A stretch of DNA of 64,000 bases, taken from the NCBI GenBank assembly GCA_964501715.1, contig CAZCTR010000001.1:62001-126000 (forward strand). The letters run 5' to 3'. Made by a program: the position numbers and the translations under genes. Positions 32,131 to 40,980 of this stretch are shown here, in pieces. This DNA is from M55B118 sp964501715 (GTDB lineage Bacteria > Bacillota_I > Bacilli_A > Izemoplasmatales > Izemoplasmataceae). The notes under the pieces are model-generated. The model worked only from the letters and a program-made list of their open reading frames with translations. It ran no database searches and was not told the DNA's origin. The number at the start of each line of letters is the position of its first letter. Positions within the stretch are counted from its first letter, which is position 1.

Positions 32131-34477
32131 AATCATAAGGGGTAAGACCGTTCATGTCCTCTCCAAGCGTGTCAAAAGGCACGGACGGGTCCGCGATGCG
32201 GGATTCATCTTTCTCCCTGTCATCCTCCTCAAAGGTTTTCAAAATCTCGTCGATGGTCTCTTCGCGGCCGTCAAGCCTTCTTTGGATCTTATCCTTCAGT
32301 CGGGTGCGACGGTCCTCCTCGAGATTTCCTATGGCACGGTTCAAAAGATTGACTTCACCGAGTATGACAAGTTTCTTCTGGGCGCGGGTGATCGCGGTAT
32401 AAATGAGTTTTCGCCTCAACATGATCGAATAACTTCTGAAAATGGGCAAAATGACGACACCGTATTCGCTTCCTTGCGACTTGTGGATGCTCATGGCGTA
32501 GGCATGGGTGATGTTGTCGAGGTCGGTTTTCTTATAGGCGACCTCCTTGTCGAGAAAGGTCGCATGAAGCACCCCCTTCTCCTCGTCAATGCCTGTGACC
32601 TGTCCCTGATCACCATTCATGACCCCGTCCTCGATCTGGTTCGTGAGCTGCAGGATCTTGTCGAAAAGACGGAAGGTGCGCCCTTGGTGGGTCAGTGTCT
32701 TGGTGTCGTGAGGGTTGTAGGTCTCTTGTAGAAAGGCGTTGACACTATGGATGCCCGTCTCTCCTTTGTACATGGGGATGAGCACCTGGATGTCATCAAA
32801 CAGGTCATAGCCGGCATCCATGAAATGGTCGATGATTTTTTTCAGACGGTCCTTGAAGGTGGATTCCTGTTCGCTTACGAGATAACGGTCTGGATAAGCT
32901 TTTCCGATATCATCCGGCAAGCTTCCTTCGCGGATGGCGTTGGCAAGGTCGATGATGTGGGAATCAGGCCCTTGTCTGTGGATGGTCGAAAGGGTCACAG
33001 TCCGCATGACCTCGGAGTCGATGAGGTCTTTGAGCACCTGCCCGGGACCTACCGATGGAAGCTGGGCTTCATCCCCGACAATGATGACTCTCGCATCATC
33101 CTCGAGGCTTTCGAACAGACGGGCCGCGAGGTAGGTGTCGATCATGGACGCCTCGTCGATCACGAAGAGACTTCCCTGACGGGGGAAATCCCGCCCGTAG
33201 GCGAACGATCCGTCAAATCCGTATCCGAGGAACCTGTGGATGGTGGTCGCATAATAGCCGGTGGCTTCCTGCATGCGTTTCGCGGCCCTTCCGGTAGGGG
33301 CGATCAGATGGATAGCCCCCTCTTCATTGTATGAAGGACGCGGAAGCGCATGATATTTATAAAAGACATGCACGACACCCTTGATGACAGTGGTCTTTCC
33401 GGTCCCGGGTCCACCAGTGAGGATCATGCTCTGATGGCGAAGGGCTTCGAGAATCGCCTGCTTCTGTTCGTGGGTGTAGGTGATGCCTTCTTTTTTCTCG
33501 AATTCCCCTATGAGTGTATGGACCTTCTTTTCGTCAACACTTTGAAGGCCTTGGGTGAGTGTATGGACACGCTCGCTCACGGACTCCTCACAGCGCACGA
33601 GACTTTTGAGCGACAGGCCGTCTGCCTCAGCTATGAAACGCCCTTCTTCAATCAACGTTTGCAGCGCGTCCTCTACGAGCGTTTCCTCGATGGCTCCTTC
33701 GGTGTTTGAAAGGCGTTTCTGAGCCGTCGCCATGAACCATTCCCTATCGACAAACGTATGGCCTCTCGACATCGCGATATGGGTGAAAAGCGTCACAATC
33801 ATCGCGCGTATCCTCGCAGGATGGTCCGCCTCGAAACCAAGGGATCTCGCAATTTCATCCGCCCGTTCAAAGCCTATGCCCTCGACTTCATCAATCAAGC
33901 GATAAGGGTTTTCCTGAAGCACTTCCAAGCTTTTTTCCTTGTAGACTTTCATGATCCGCATCGCAATGCGGGGAGTGATGTCGTATCCGTAAAGCTTGAT
34001 CAGAGTCTGTTCGTCAGCCTTGTTCTCACGAAGACTCCTTGCAATCGTGTCCTTGAGACTCTTTTTCAACCTGGGCACCTCATCGAGCGCCGAGGTGTCC
34101 TTCATGATCTTTTCGATGGCATCCTTGCCAAGTGTCTGCACGATGCGTTCCGCGGTCTTCTCGCCGACTCCTGGAAACCTGTCCGAGGACAGATAGTCGA
34201 TGAGGCCCTCCTCATTCGTCTCTTCAAGCTTCTCGAGTTTCTCCGCCTTGAACTGTCTGCCGTAAGTCGCGTGCTGCTCATACTGTCCGTAGAACCGGTA
34301 AGTCTCCCCTTTCTTGGGGTCGGGGATCGTCCCCTTGATTGTTTCCCGGTCCTGTTTATCCATACTGAAAAGCGTGTGACCGTCGCTACGGTCGGCCACA
34401 TCGACTTTGACAATCGCGAACGCATTGTCTTCGCTATAGAATGTGATGGTCCGGATGGTGCCTTCAATATATTCCAT
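32111..34477 (-). CDS. recD2: RecD2-type DNA helicase
   Basis: A 788-residue superfamily 1B helicase of the RecD2/YrrC type, working without RecBC in replication-fork and mismatch-repair related processes. An N-terminal OB-like region (YIEGTIRTITFYSEDNAFAI) is followed by helix-hairpin-helix units (FPGVGEKTAERIV). The motor has Walker A LTGGPGTGKTTV, motif II VIDEASMID, and late motifs MSIHKSQGSEYG and YTAITRAQKKL. Start ATG 34477 has GAGGTGG upstream and a TATAAT (34499-34494) close by. In Bacillus yrrC lies near alaS, so this placement is conserved, though the CPBP gene intervenes. Confidence 0.95.
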   Translation of the reverse strand: MEYIEGTIRTITFYSEDNAFAIVKVDVADRSDGHTLFSMDKQDRETIKGTIPDPKKGETYRFYGQYEQHATYGRQFKAEKLEKLEETNEEGLIDYLSSDRFPGVGEKTAERIVQTLGKDAIEKIMKDTSALDEVPRLKKSLKDTIARSLRENKADEQTLIKLYGYDITPRIAMRIMKVYKEKSLEVLQENPYRLIDEVEGIGFERADEIARSLGFEADHPARIRAMIVTLFTHIAMSRGHTFVDREWFMATAQKRLSNTEGAIEETLVEDALQTLIEEGRFIAEADGLSLKSLVRCEESVSERVHTLTQGLQSVDEKKVHTLIGEFEKKEGITYTHEQKQAILEALRHQSMILTGGPGTGKTTVIKGVVHVFYKYHALPRPSYNEEGAIHLIAPTGRAAKRMQEATGYYATTIHRFLGYGFDGSFAYGRDFPRQGSLFVIDEASMIDTYLAARLFESLEDDARVIIVGDEAQLPSVGPGQVLKDLIDSEVMRTVTLSTIHRQGPDSHIIDLANAIREGSLPDDIGKAYPDRYLVSEQESTFKDRLKKIIDHFMDAGYDLFDDIQVLIPMYKGETGIHSVNAFLQETYNPHDTKTLTHQGRTFRLFDKILQLTNQIEDGVMNGDQGQVTGIDEEKGVLHATFLDKEVAYKKTDLDNITHAYAMSIHKSQGSEYGVVILPIFRSYSIMLRRKLIYTAITRAQKKLVILGEVNLLNRAIGNLEEDRRTRLKDKIQRRLDGREETIDEILKTFEEDDREKDESRIADPSVPFDTLGEDMNGLTPYDFMDEDA

Positions 34478-34535
34478 AGTCCACCTCATGGTCATTATAG
34501 CATGGATCAAAGCGGATTGAATGGAGAAAACGATA

Positions 34536-34563
34536 GAGAAAAGAGCCCTTTTCAGGACTCTTT
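34536..34563 (-). terminator. Terminator of the aminopeptidase gene overlapping its stop
   Basis: The arms AAAGAG-CC and GG-CTCTTT (34540-34548 with 34555-34563) fold into a stem followed by TTTTCT on the minus strand. Confidence 0.6.
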
Positions 34564-35814
34564 GAGTATCTTTTCAATATCTTTTGTCTCTTTCGGGATT
34601 CCTTGAGAGAGGTTCTCGTAACCATCCTCGGTGACAAGGATGTCATCTTCGATCCTGATGCCGATGCCTTCTTCCTTGATGTAAAGGCCGGGTTCGATGG
34701 TCAGCACCATGCCCGCTTCCAAGGGGATGTTGTAATGGCCGACATCATGCACATCAAGCCCCATGAAATGACCGATGCCATGATAGTAGACATCACGGAT
34801 GTCCTCTTCTTTTTCTATGACTCCGGCTTTGACGGCCTTTTTGGCAAGCATGTCCCGAGCGAAGCTGTTGAGGCTTTTCCAAGTTTCTCCCGGCTTCACT
34901 TTCTTGATTGTTTCCTTATTGACTTCGAGCACGATCTCATAAAGCTCCTTTTGCCTCTTGGAAAATGTTCCCCCAACGGGGAAGGTCCGGGAAATGTCAG
35001 AGGCGTAGTTCCCATGAAGCGCACCGAGGTCGAAAAGGATGAGCTTGTCACGGGAAAGGGGGGCCTTGTTATCGACATAATGGAGCACGGTCGCATTCTC
35101 GCCGCAGGCGGCGATGGTGTCGAAGGCGTTGCCCTCGCTTCCCGACAAGGTGATCTCGTGCAGGAAATCCGCTTGAAGATGATACTCCATCGAACGGTTC
35201 TTGAGCTCTTTCAATATCCGCTTCAACCCTTTGTCGGTATGGGCGATCGCCTTGTTGATCATCGCAACTTCCTCGTCGCTTTTAAACATGCGCAGATAGG
35301 AGAGGTGTCTGTTCACATTGGCGATATTGAGTTCCGGATAGTTATCGATGAGGGACCCTCCATGGATGAGTCCTTGCGGTCTTTGTTTGGTATCAGGATG
35401 GTAAAGGTCCAGATAGAGAGTTCCGGGAGGGGTGCCCATGACGCTTCGGGCATAGTTCATGGTCTGATTGAACACCGACTCGAACTGTCTGGTGTAGAGA
35501 ATGTCAGTTTCCGGGATGCCTGAGAGCTCGCTCGCTTCACTTTTGGAGATGCGTGCGCCCTCCCATTGAATGATCTGCTTGGTGTTCTCTTCGACAAAGA
35601 GATATGTCTTGTTCGCCTCATCCCCTTTGAGCATGAACAGGATAAGGTTCGGTTCGGACAAGTTCGTCAGATAGAAAAAATTGCGTTGGGGCGTATACGC
35701 ATAGTCCTGATCTAGGGACTTGTGCGGACTGTTGCCAGAGAATAGAAGCACCGCTGAATTGGATTCCAACCGGTCCATGAGTGCCTCGCGCGCTTCGATT
35801 GCATGTTTTTTCAT
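34552..35814 (-). CDS. pepP: Xaa-Pro aminopeptidase (M24B)
   Basis: A 420-residue M24B metalloprotease that removes N-terminal residues before proline. The N-terminal creatinase-like domain (AMP_N) has SGNSPHKSLDQDYAY and NFFYLT. The catalytic domain has all five metal ligands: D in ILFDLGALHG, D in SDISRTFP, H in YYHGIGHFMGLDVHD, E in TIEPGLY and E in IRIEDDI. The start ATG 35814 follows GAGGTGAAATT, and an extended -10 (TGTTATAAT) lies at 35840-35832. Terminators on both sides make it a single-gene unit. Confidence 0.95.
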   Translation of the reverse strand: MKKHAIEAREALMDRLESNSAVLLFSGNSPHKSLDQDYAYTPQRNFFYLTNLSEPNLILFMLKGDEANKTYLFVEENTKQIIQWEGARISKSEASELSGIPETDILYTRQFESVFNQTMNYARSVMGTPPGTLYLDLYHPDTKQRPQGLIHGGSLIDNYPELNIANVNRHLSYLRMFKSDEEVAMINKAIAHTDKGLKRILKELKNRSMEYHLQADFLHEITLSGSEGNAFDTIAACGENATVLHYVDNKAPLSRDKLILFDLGALHGNYASDISRTFPVGGTFSKRQKELYEIVLEVNKETIKKVKPGETWKSLNSFARDMLAKKAVKAGVIEKEEDIRDVYYHGIGHFMGLDVHDVGHYNIPLEAGMVLTIEPGLYIKEEGIGIRIEDDILVTEDGYENLSQGIPKETKDIEKILKES

Positions 35815-35861
35815 AATTTCACCTCAAAGCCATTATAACAAAGCCTATGCTTTTCTCAAAG

Positions 35862-35891
35862 AAAAAGGATGCCGTAGAGCCGGCATCCTTT
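35862..35891 (-). terminator. Terminator of gap
   Basis: An 11-bp stem AAAGGATGCCG/CGGCATCCTTT (35864-35874 with 35881-35891), followed on the minus strand by TTTTTC. Confidence 0.88.
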
Positions 35892-35902
35892 GATTTGGAG
35901 GG

Positions 35903-36916
35903 TTATTTTACTTGTTCAGCCATAAGTTTCATGGTCCGAACCATTTGAGCGACATAGCTCATTTCGTTGTCGTACCAAGCGAGCACTTTGACGAGTTGTT
36001 TGCCTTCTTTTTCCATGACGCTTGTGCCGTTCGCGTCAAAAATGGATCCGTAATGGCTGCCGATCGAATCACTGGAAACGATTGGATCTTCAGTGTAGCC
36101 GAGGGTCTCGTTGGAAGCATCCTTCATCGCTTTGTTGATATCTTCAACAGTGACACTCTTGTCGAGTTCCACAGTAAGGTCGACCAGCGACCCAGTCACA
36201 GTGGGCACACGGAGGGCGATACCGTCGAGCGCACCATCAAGATGGGGCATCACTTTTCCTACCGCGGCTGCGGCACCTGTGGATGTCGGGATGATGTTCG
36301 CGGCTGCTGCACGTCCGCGACGCGCATAGATGCCTTTGGAGTGCGGAGAGTCTAGCGTCACTTGGTCATTGGTGTAAGAGTGGGCGGTAGTCATGAAGCC
36401 TTTCACGACACCAAAGTTGTCATCAAGCACTTTGACGACCGGAGCGAGGCAGTTCGTGGTGCAGGAAGCTCCGCTGACGACTTCTTCACTGCCATCGAGA
36501 TCGGTGTGATTGACATTGTAGACGATGGTTTTGAGATCGCCTTTGGCCGGGGCGCTGATCATGACTTTCTTAGCGCCTGCCTTGACGTGCTTCATTGCCG
36601 TGTCTTTCTTGGTGAAAATACCAGTGCATTCGAGCACCACATCTACACCGAGTTCTTTCCAAGGAAGGTTCTCAGGATCCTTTTCCGCATAGACGCGGAC
36701 CTTCTCTCCATCGACCACGATGGAATCTTCCGTATGGGTGATGGAATCATCCTTGTAACGGCCTTGCGCAGTGTCGTATTTGAGCAAGTATGCGAGGGTT
36801 TCCGCATCAGTCAGGTCATTGAGTGCGACAATCTCGTAATCATCGTTCTCATTCATGAGACGGTAAGCGAGACGTCCGATTCTTCCGAATCCGTTGATTG
36901 CTACTTTTACTGACAT
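35903..36916 (-). CDS. gap: Glyceraldehyde-3-phosphate dehydrogenase
   Basis: A 337-residue type I enzyme of glycolysis oxidising glyceraldehyde-3-phosphate with phosphate and NAD. The nucleotide-binding start is INGFGRIGRLAYR, the catalytic cysteine lies in SGASCTTNCLAP and the histidine in TTAHSYTNDQ. RVPTVTGSLVDLT follows. An aspartate-containing NLTD-type loop (ALNDLTD) rather than the NADP-type argues for the NAD-dependent glycolytic form. Start ATG 36916 has AGGAGG upstream. No pgk or tpi follows, and the gene stands alone with its own promoter and terminator. Confidence 0.98.
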   Translation of the reverse strand: MSVKVAINGFGRIGRLAYRLMNENDDYEIVALNDLTDAETLAYLLKYDTAQGRYKDDSITHTEDSIVVDGEKVRVYAEKDPENLPWKELGVDVVLECTGIFTKKDTAMKHVKAGAKKVMISAPAKGDLKTIVYNVNHTDLDGSEEVVSGASCTTNCLAPVVKVLDDNFGVVKGFMTTAHSYTNDQVTLDSPHSKGIYARRGRAAAANIIPTSTGAAAAVGKVMPHLDGALDGIALRVPTVTGSLVDLTVELDKSVTVEDINKAMKDASNETLGYTEDPIVSSDSIGSHYGSIFDANGTSVMEKEGKQLVKVLAWYDNEMSYVAQMVRTMKLMAEQVK

Positions 36917-36955
36917 GTTAATGCCTCCTAATATGGTTTATTTTCATTCACCTGT

Positions 36956-36983
36956 ATTATAACAATTTTCGTTTCAAATACAA
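36956..36983 (-). promoter_or_regulatory. Predicted promoter of gap
   Basis: On the minus strand TTGTAT (36983-36978), 16 bases, TATAAT (36961-36956), 40 bases from the gap start. Confidence 0.65.
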
Positions 36984-37029
36984 ATGAATTGGAGAATTTA
37001 AAAACGTTTTCAAGTTGTTGCGACACTTT

Positions 37030-37060
37030 AAAACAAGCCCGGCAAAGAATGCCAGGCTTG
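37030..37060 (-). terminator. Terminator of the spx-like gene
   Basis: Arms 37034-37044 and 37050-37060 pair over 11 bp with one wobble. The minus-strand transcript then runs into TTTTAAAG. Confidence 0.75.
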
Positions 37061-37065
37061 GGTAT

Positions 37066-37539
37066 TTAACCTCTGTTTTCCTTTTGGTCCTCTTCTTTGA
37101 GTTCCTTGAAATAAGTCTCAAGAGCGTTGAGGTAATCGCAGTCCTCATCCTGTTTTTCACAGGATGTGCACATGATGATTTCACGCAGGCGTTTGGGGAT
37201 GAATGTACGAATCTCATCTTCGTTGTAACCGACTTGCATCTTGTTGTCTTCAATGATGATCGGACGCCTCAAGACACTTGGGTTCTCGATGATGAAGCTT
37301 GTAAGCTCGTTCAAAGTCATCTCTTCAATGTCAAGATCATTGTCCTGGAAAACTTTGGAACGAGTGGAAATGATATCCTCGAAACCACCTTCGGTGTTCT
37401 TAAGCATGTTCATGATATCATCACGGGTGAGTTTCACGTTGAATATGTTTTTCTCCCGGAACTCAATGCGGTGTTCCTTGAACCATTTCTTCGCTTTCCG
37501 GCAAGAGGAACAGCTAGGTGTCGTGTACATTTGGATCAT
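37066..37539 (-). CDS. spx: Spx/ArsC-family regulator with cysteine-containing C-terminal tail
   Basis: A 157-residue Spx-like protein. The redox switch CxxC is at the usual place (PSCSSCRKAKKWF) and the Spx-typical stretch follows: NPSVLRRPIIIEDNKMQVGYNEDEIRTFIPKR. Spx binds the alpha C-terminal domain of RNA polymerase and switches on thiol-stress genes. B. subtilis Spx is 131 residues; here about 26 extra residues carry three cysteines (CTSCEKQDEDC) and end in a charged helix. Degradation by ClpXP normally depends on the C-terminus, so the tail may alter turnover. Start ATG 37539 has GGAGG nine bases upstream. Confidence 0.9.
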   Translation of the reverse strand: MIQMYTTPSCSSCRKAKKWFKEHRIEFREKNIFNVKLTRDDIMNMLKNTEGGFEDIISTRSKVFQDNDLDIEEMTLNELTSFIIENPSVLRRPIIIEDNKMQVGYNEDEIRTFIPKRLREIIMCTSCEKQDEDCDYLNALETYFKELKEEDQKENRG

Positions 37540-37613
37540 GGTCAGGGCCTCCTTTTTATCGAGGGTCGAAAGGATATGTAAAAGCTGGTACTTCTAAAGG
37601 TTGATACAATCAG

Positions 37614-37622
37614 ATTATAACA
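37614..37622 (-). promoter_or_regulatory. Extended -10 promoter of spx
   Basis: TGTTATAAT on the minus strand, directly preceded by a second TATAATCTG copy (a TATAATCTG direct repeat around 37610-37632). No good -35 is evident. The pepF promoter lies divergently about 90 bases away. Confidence 0.45.
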
Positions 37623-37706
37623 CAGATTATAAAAAATATGAATAAGTTTTGCGAACTTTTTGCATGTAAATGCTTGCATGAATAGGATGCATTCAAAGAG
37701 CGCATG

Positions 37707-37715
37707 TGCTATAAT
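37707..37715 (+). promoter_or_regulatory. Extended -10 promoter of pepF
   Basis: TGCTATAAT at 37707-37715 on the plus strand. The -35 is weak, as is common with extended -10 elements. The start codon follows 36 bases later. Confidence 0.55.
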
Positions 37716-37750
37716 GACTGAAACACTATTATATCAAACGGAGGCTATTT

Positions 37751-39511
37751 ATGAAATGGAATTTGAACCATTTATATGAAAATCTTGACGCTTGGAAAAA
37801 AGATTTTGATCGCGTCAAGGAAATCATTCATACACTCCCTGAATTCCAGGGTAAGTTGGGCAACTTTGATTCTTTCAAGAAATATTATGAATTGCAACGG
37901 GAAGTGTCTGTCAAACTCAATAAGCTTTATCAGTATGCGCACCTGAAAAGCGACCTAAACAAGAAAAACGTGGAAAACAGCGCCCGGGTCCAAACCATGG
38001 CCGGAATGCTTAGCGAATACCATCAGGCCACTGCCTTCGAATCCCCCGAGATCCTCAGTCTCGGAAAAGAGAAAGTCGAGGCTTTCCTTGACAAGGATGC
38101 ATCGCTCAAGGATTTCCGCTTTCCTCTCAAGAAACTTTTTCATCAAAGCGAGCATATCCTAGACGCCAAGCGGGAAAGCTTGCTTGCAAACTACGGTGAA
38201 CTGGCGGACCAGGGAAGCAACCTCCATGGCTCACTCGCCGTCGCGGACAATAGCGCCGAGGAAGTGGAACTCAGCGACGGTAAGTCTGTGACTGTCACAA
38301 ATGGCAATTACCGCTCTTTGATTGCGGACGCCAAGAAAGCTGAAGACAGGGAAAAGATTTTCAGCGCCGTGTTCGACCATTACGAAGGACTCAAACATAC
38401 CTATGCGGAGATCTATAACACAGTCCTCAAAGCCAACGTTGCAAACATGAAAAGCCGAGGTTACACATCCACGCTTGAAGCCGCACTTCATCACAACAAT
38501 ATCGATCCCGTGGTTTACCATAACCTTGTAAAAACCGCCAAAGAGAGCACAAATCTTCTGAAGCGCTACTACAAGATCAGAAAAGAAGCCCTGGGACTTG
38601 AAAAACATCATACCTATGACCGTTTCATCCCCCTCGCAAAAAGCAGTTCCAAATTCGATTACGAAGAGGCGAAAAATCTTTTCTTCGACGCCATCGACCA
38701 TCTGGACGACGACTTCAAGGAAAAAGCGAAAGATGCACTCAAGGAGGGGTTCGTGGATGTCTATGAACAGGACGGTAAACAGACCGGCGCCTATTCCTCA
38801 AGCTCCTTGAACGAACACCCCTATATTCTGCTCAACTTCGACAAGACCCTAGGGGACGTCTTCACGGTCGCCCATGAAGGCGGACACTCCATGCATTCGC
38901 TGTTCGCTAAAGAACATCAGCCCGAACCCACCCAGAACTACACCATCTTTGTCGCAGAGATCGCCTCCACATTCAACGAACATCTTCTCCTTGATTATTT
39001 CATCAACAACAACAAGGGAACCAAAGAGGACAAGGTCCAGCTCCTGCAACAATCGATTGATGATATCGCCGCCACATTCTATCGTCAGACGCTTTTTGCG
39101 GCCTATGAGCTCAAAGCTCATGAAATGGCGGAAAAGGGCGAGCCGATCACGTATGAATCCCTCAGTCAAATCATGATTGACCTCTACAAGGACTTCTACG
39201 ATATCGACATCACCGAAGAGGGCCCTAAACCATATGTATGGGCCTACATCCCTCACTTCTTCTTCGCACCTTACTATGTCTATCAATACGCGACGAGCTT
39301 TGCCGCAAGCCTGAAGCTCTATGAGATGGTCAAGGAAGACCCGTCCAACATCCAGAACCATATGGACCTCCTTAAGAGCGGCGGTGACGACTTCCCCATG
39401 AACCAGACCCGTCGCGCGGGGCTTGACCTCACTGACAAGGAGACCTTCCAGGCTGTGACCAAACGTCTTGAAACCCTTCTTGATGAACTCGAACTTGCAC
39501 TCAAGGAATAA
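37751..39511 (+). CDS. pepF: Oligoendopeptidase F
   Basis: A 586-residue M3B zinc peptidase that cuts peptides of about 7-17 residues in the cytoplasm. The zinc site is VAHEGGHSMHSLFA (HExxH variant HEGGH) with the downstream glutamate in AEIASTFNEHLL. The helical N-terminal lobe and the segment KPYVWAYIPHFFFAPYYVYQYATSF are family hallmarks. Start ATG 37751 has CGGAGG upstream. It is followed by the trpS T-box leader on the same strand. Confidence 0.96.
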   Translation: MKWNLNHLYENLDAWKKDFDRVKEIIHTLPEFQGKLGNFDSFKKYYELQREVSVKLNKLYQYAHLKSDLNKKNVENSARVQTMAGMLSEYHQATAFESPEILSLGKEKVEAFLDKDASLKDFRFPLKKLFHQSEHILDAKRESLLANYGELADQGSNLHGSLAVADNSAEEVELSDGKSVTVTNGNYRSLIADAKKAEDREKIFSAVFDHYEGLKHTYAEIYNTVLKANVANMKSRGYTSTLEAALHHNNIDPVVYHNLVKTAKESTNLLKRYYKIRKEALGLEKHHTYDRFIPLAKSSSKFDYEEAKNLFFDAIDHLDDDFKEKAKDALKEGFVDVYEQDGKQTGAYSSSSLNEHPYILLNFDKTLGDVFTVAHEGGHSMHSLFAKEHQPEPTQNYTIFVAEIASTFNEHLLLDYFINNNKGTKEDKVQLLQQSIDDIAATFYRQTLFAAYELKAHEMAEKGEPITYESLSQIMIDLYKDFYDIDITEEGPKPYVWAYIPHFFFAPYYVYQYATSFAASLKLYEMVKEDPSNIQNHMDLLKSGGDDFPMNQTRRAGLDLTDKETFQAVTKRLETLLDELELALKE

Positions 39512-39534
39512 TCTGATACACTATAAGTGATACG

Positions 39535-39735
39535 AAACACGATGAGAAGGACGACCATGACACCCTCAGCGAGTCCGGAGCGGTGAAAGCCGGACAAAAG
39601 TCATGTTCTGGCCCTTCGAGTGACGCCAATCCCGTCCGTCTCCCGCGTTAAGGGCATGAGCGCCGGATCATCCGGAAGCAAGGTGGTACCGCGGACACTC
39701 CGCCCTTGATTGTTTTGATCAAGGGCGTTTTCTAT
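39535..39735 (+). ncRNA. T-box leader of trpS (tryptophan, specifier UGG)
   Basis: The conserved AAGGTGGTACCGCGGA T-box lies at 39680-39695. It is followed by a terminator whose arms CGCCCTTGAT and ATCAAGGGCG (39701-39710 with 39718-39727) precede TTTTCT. Stem I has the distal motif CAGCGAGTCCGG..GGTGAAAGCC. GAAGG and CCTTC with CATGAC/GTCATG flank an internal loop containing TGG at 39609-39611, the tryptophan codon. Antitermination by uncharged tRNA-Trp would control trpS. The promoter is unclear; TATAAG at 39522 is a weak candidate. Confidence 0.92.
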
Positions 39736-39752
39736 TCGAAAGGAGCATGACC

Positions 39753-40763
39753 ATGAAAGAAAGAACCATCGTATCGGGCATCCAGCCCACAGGCACTTTG
39801 AACATCGGAACCTATCTAGGAAGCATCAAGAACTTTGTGAAGCTTCAGGAAACCTACCAGGACCATCACTTCTTTTTGTTCATCGCAGACTTGCACGCGA
39901 TCACCATTCCAAGAGATCGCTTGAAACTTAGAAGGACCATCAAGGAACTCGCCGCATTATACCTTGCCTGCGGACTCAAAAAAGAGCGCTTGTCCCTCTT
40001 CATCCAATCCGAAGTGAGGGCCCATTCCCATATGGCCTATCTTCTTCAATGTTTCACATACATGGGGGAGCTCGAACGTATGACGCAGTTTAAGGACAAA
40101 GCCAAGAAACAAACCAATGGCGTCAGCGCGTCCCTGTTCACCTACCCCTCCCTCATGGCAGGGGACATCCTGCTTTATGATGCGGAATACGTACCCGTCG
40201 GAGAGGATCAGAAACAGCACCTCGAGCTGGCACGAAACATTGCCGAACGCGTAAATAACCGCTTCGGAGAGTTCTTCACCGTGCCGAAACCGTTGATTCC
40301 CAAAGTGGGCGCACGCATCATGAGTTTGACAGACCCCACCAGCAAGATGAGCAAATCCGATGAAAACGTCAAATCAAGAATCCTTTTGCTGGATGATGAG
40401 TCCATCATCCGCAAAAGGATCAAAAGCGCCGTCACCGACAGCGAGGGTTCCATACGCTTCGACAAAGAGAACAAACCAGGCATCTCCAATCTCATGACCA
40501 TGATGGGGTCAATCACCAATGAGACAATGGAAGCCATAGAAAGCCGTTATAAGGAAGAGACCTCATACAAGGCTTTCAAAGAGGAACTCGCGGAACTAGT
40601 GGTGAATGAACTGAAACCGATACAAAAGCGTTATGAGGAACTCATCAAATCCAATGAACTCGATGAGATTCTTGACGAAGGCGCCAAAGCGGCCTCTAGA
40701 ATCGCGGAGAAGAAAGTTCGCAAGTTCGACCACAAACTCGGGCTCGGCCGTAAAAGACGCTGA
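39753..40763 (+). CDS. trpS: Tryptophan--tRNA ligase
   Basis: A 336-residue class I synthetase of the bacterial TrpS type. The HIGH-equivalent is GTLNIGTYLGSI after SGIQPTG; KMSKS is present as SKMSKSDENV. GEDQKQHLELAR forms part of the tryptophan site. Start ATG 39753 is preferred to ATG 39747 because AGGAG is seven bases from the former and one from the latter. It is regulated by the T-box upstream and ends at a strong hairpin. Confidence 0.97.
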   Translation: MKERTIVSGIQPTGTLNIGTYLGSIKNFVKLQETYQDHHFFLFIADLHAITIPRDRLKLRRTIKELAALYLACGLKKERLSLFIQSEVRAHSHMAYLLQCFTYMGELERMTQFKDKAKKQTNGVSASLFTYPSLMAGDILLYDAEYVPVGEDQKQHLELARNIAERVNNRFGEFFTVPKPLIPKVGARIMSLTDPTSKMSKSDENVKSRILLLDDESIIRKRIKSAVTDSEGSIRFDKENKPGISNLMTMMGSITNETMEAIESRYKEETSYKAFKEELAELVVNELKPIQKRYEELIKSNELDEILDEGAKAASRIAEKKVRKFDHKLGLGRKRR

Positions 40764-40798
40764 TCAAAGCCAGAAACCCATCACTACTATAGATAAGC

Positions 40799-40836
40799 AA
40801 GGCTCCGTGAACGTATTTTACGCTCACGGAGCCTTT
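40799..40836 (+). terminator. Terminator after trpS
   Basis: A long stem AAGGCTCCGTGA/TCACGGAGCCTT (40799-40810 with 40824-40835), followed by a short T-rich tail. From 40837 to 40980 I see no further feature. Confidence 0.75.
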
Positions 40837-40980
40837 ATTAGTGTATGCATCCCTGCAGAACATTCAGAGCATCAGACACCACGCATGATGTGGCATGTGA
40901 AAATATGACAAGACATACCAATGCGTCTTAACATTGAGACTGTAAAATATTCAGCAGTGAATGAAGATGGAGAAAAGTGC

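Noticed and set aside
37600..37640. TATAATCTG direct repeat as a regulatory repeat
   Set aside because: Two copies only, both explained as overlapping -10 elements of the spx promoter.
40837..40980. Possible small RNA or gene between trpS terminator and the CofE-like gene
   Set aside because: No open frame with a ribosome-binding site and no clear hairpin with a T-run was seen; short inverted GCATG/CATGC pieces look fortuitous.
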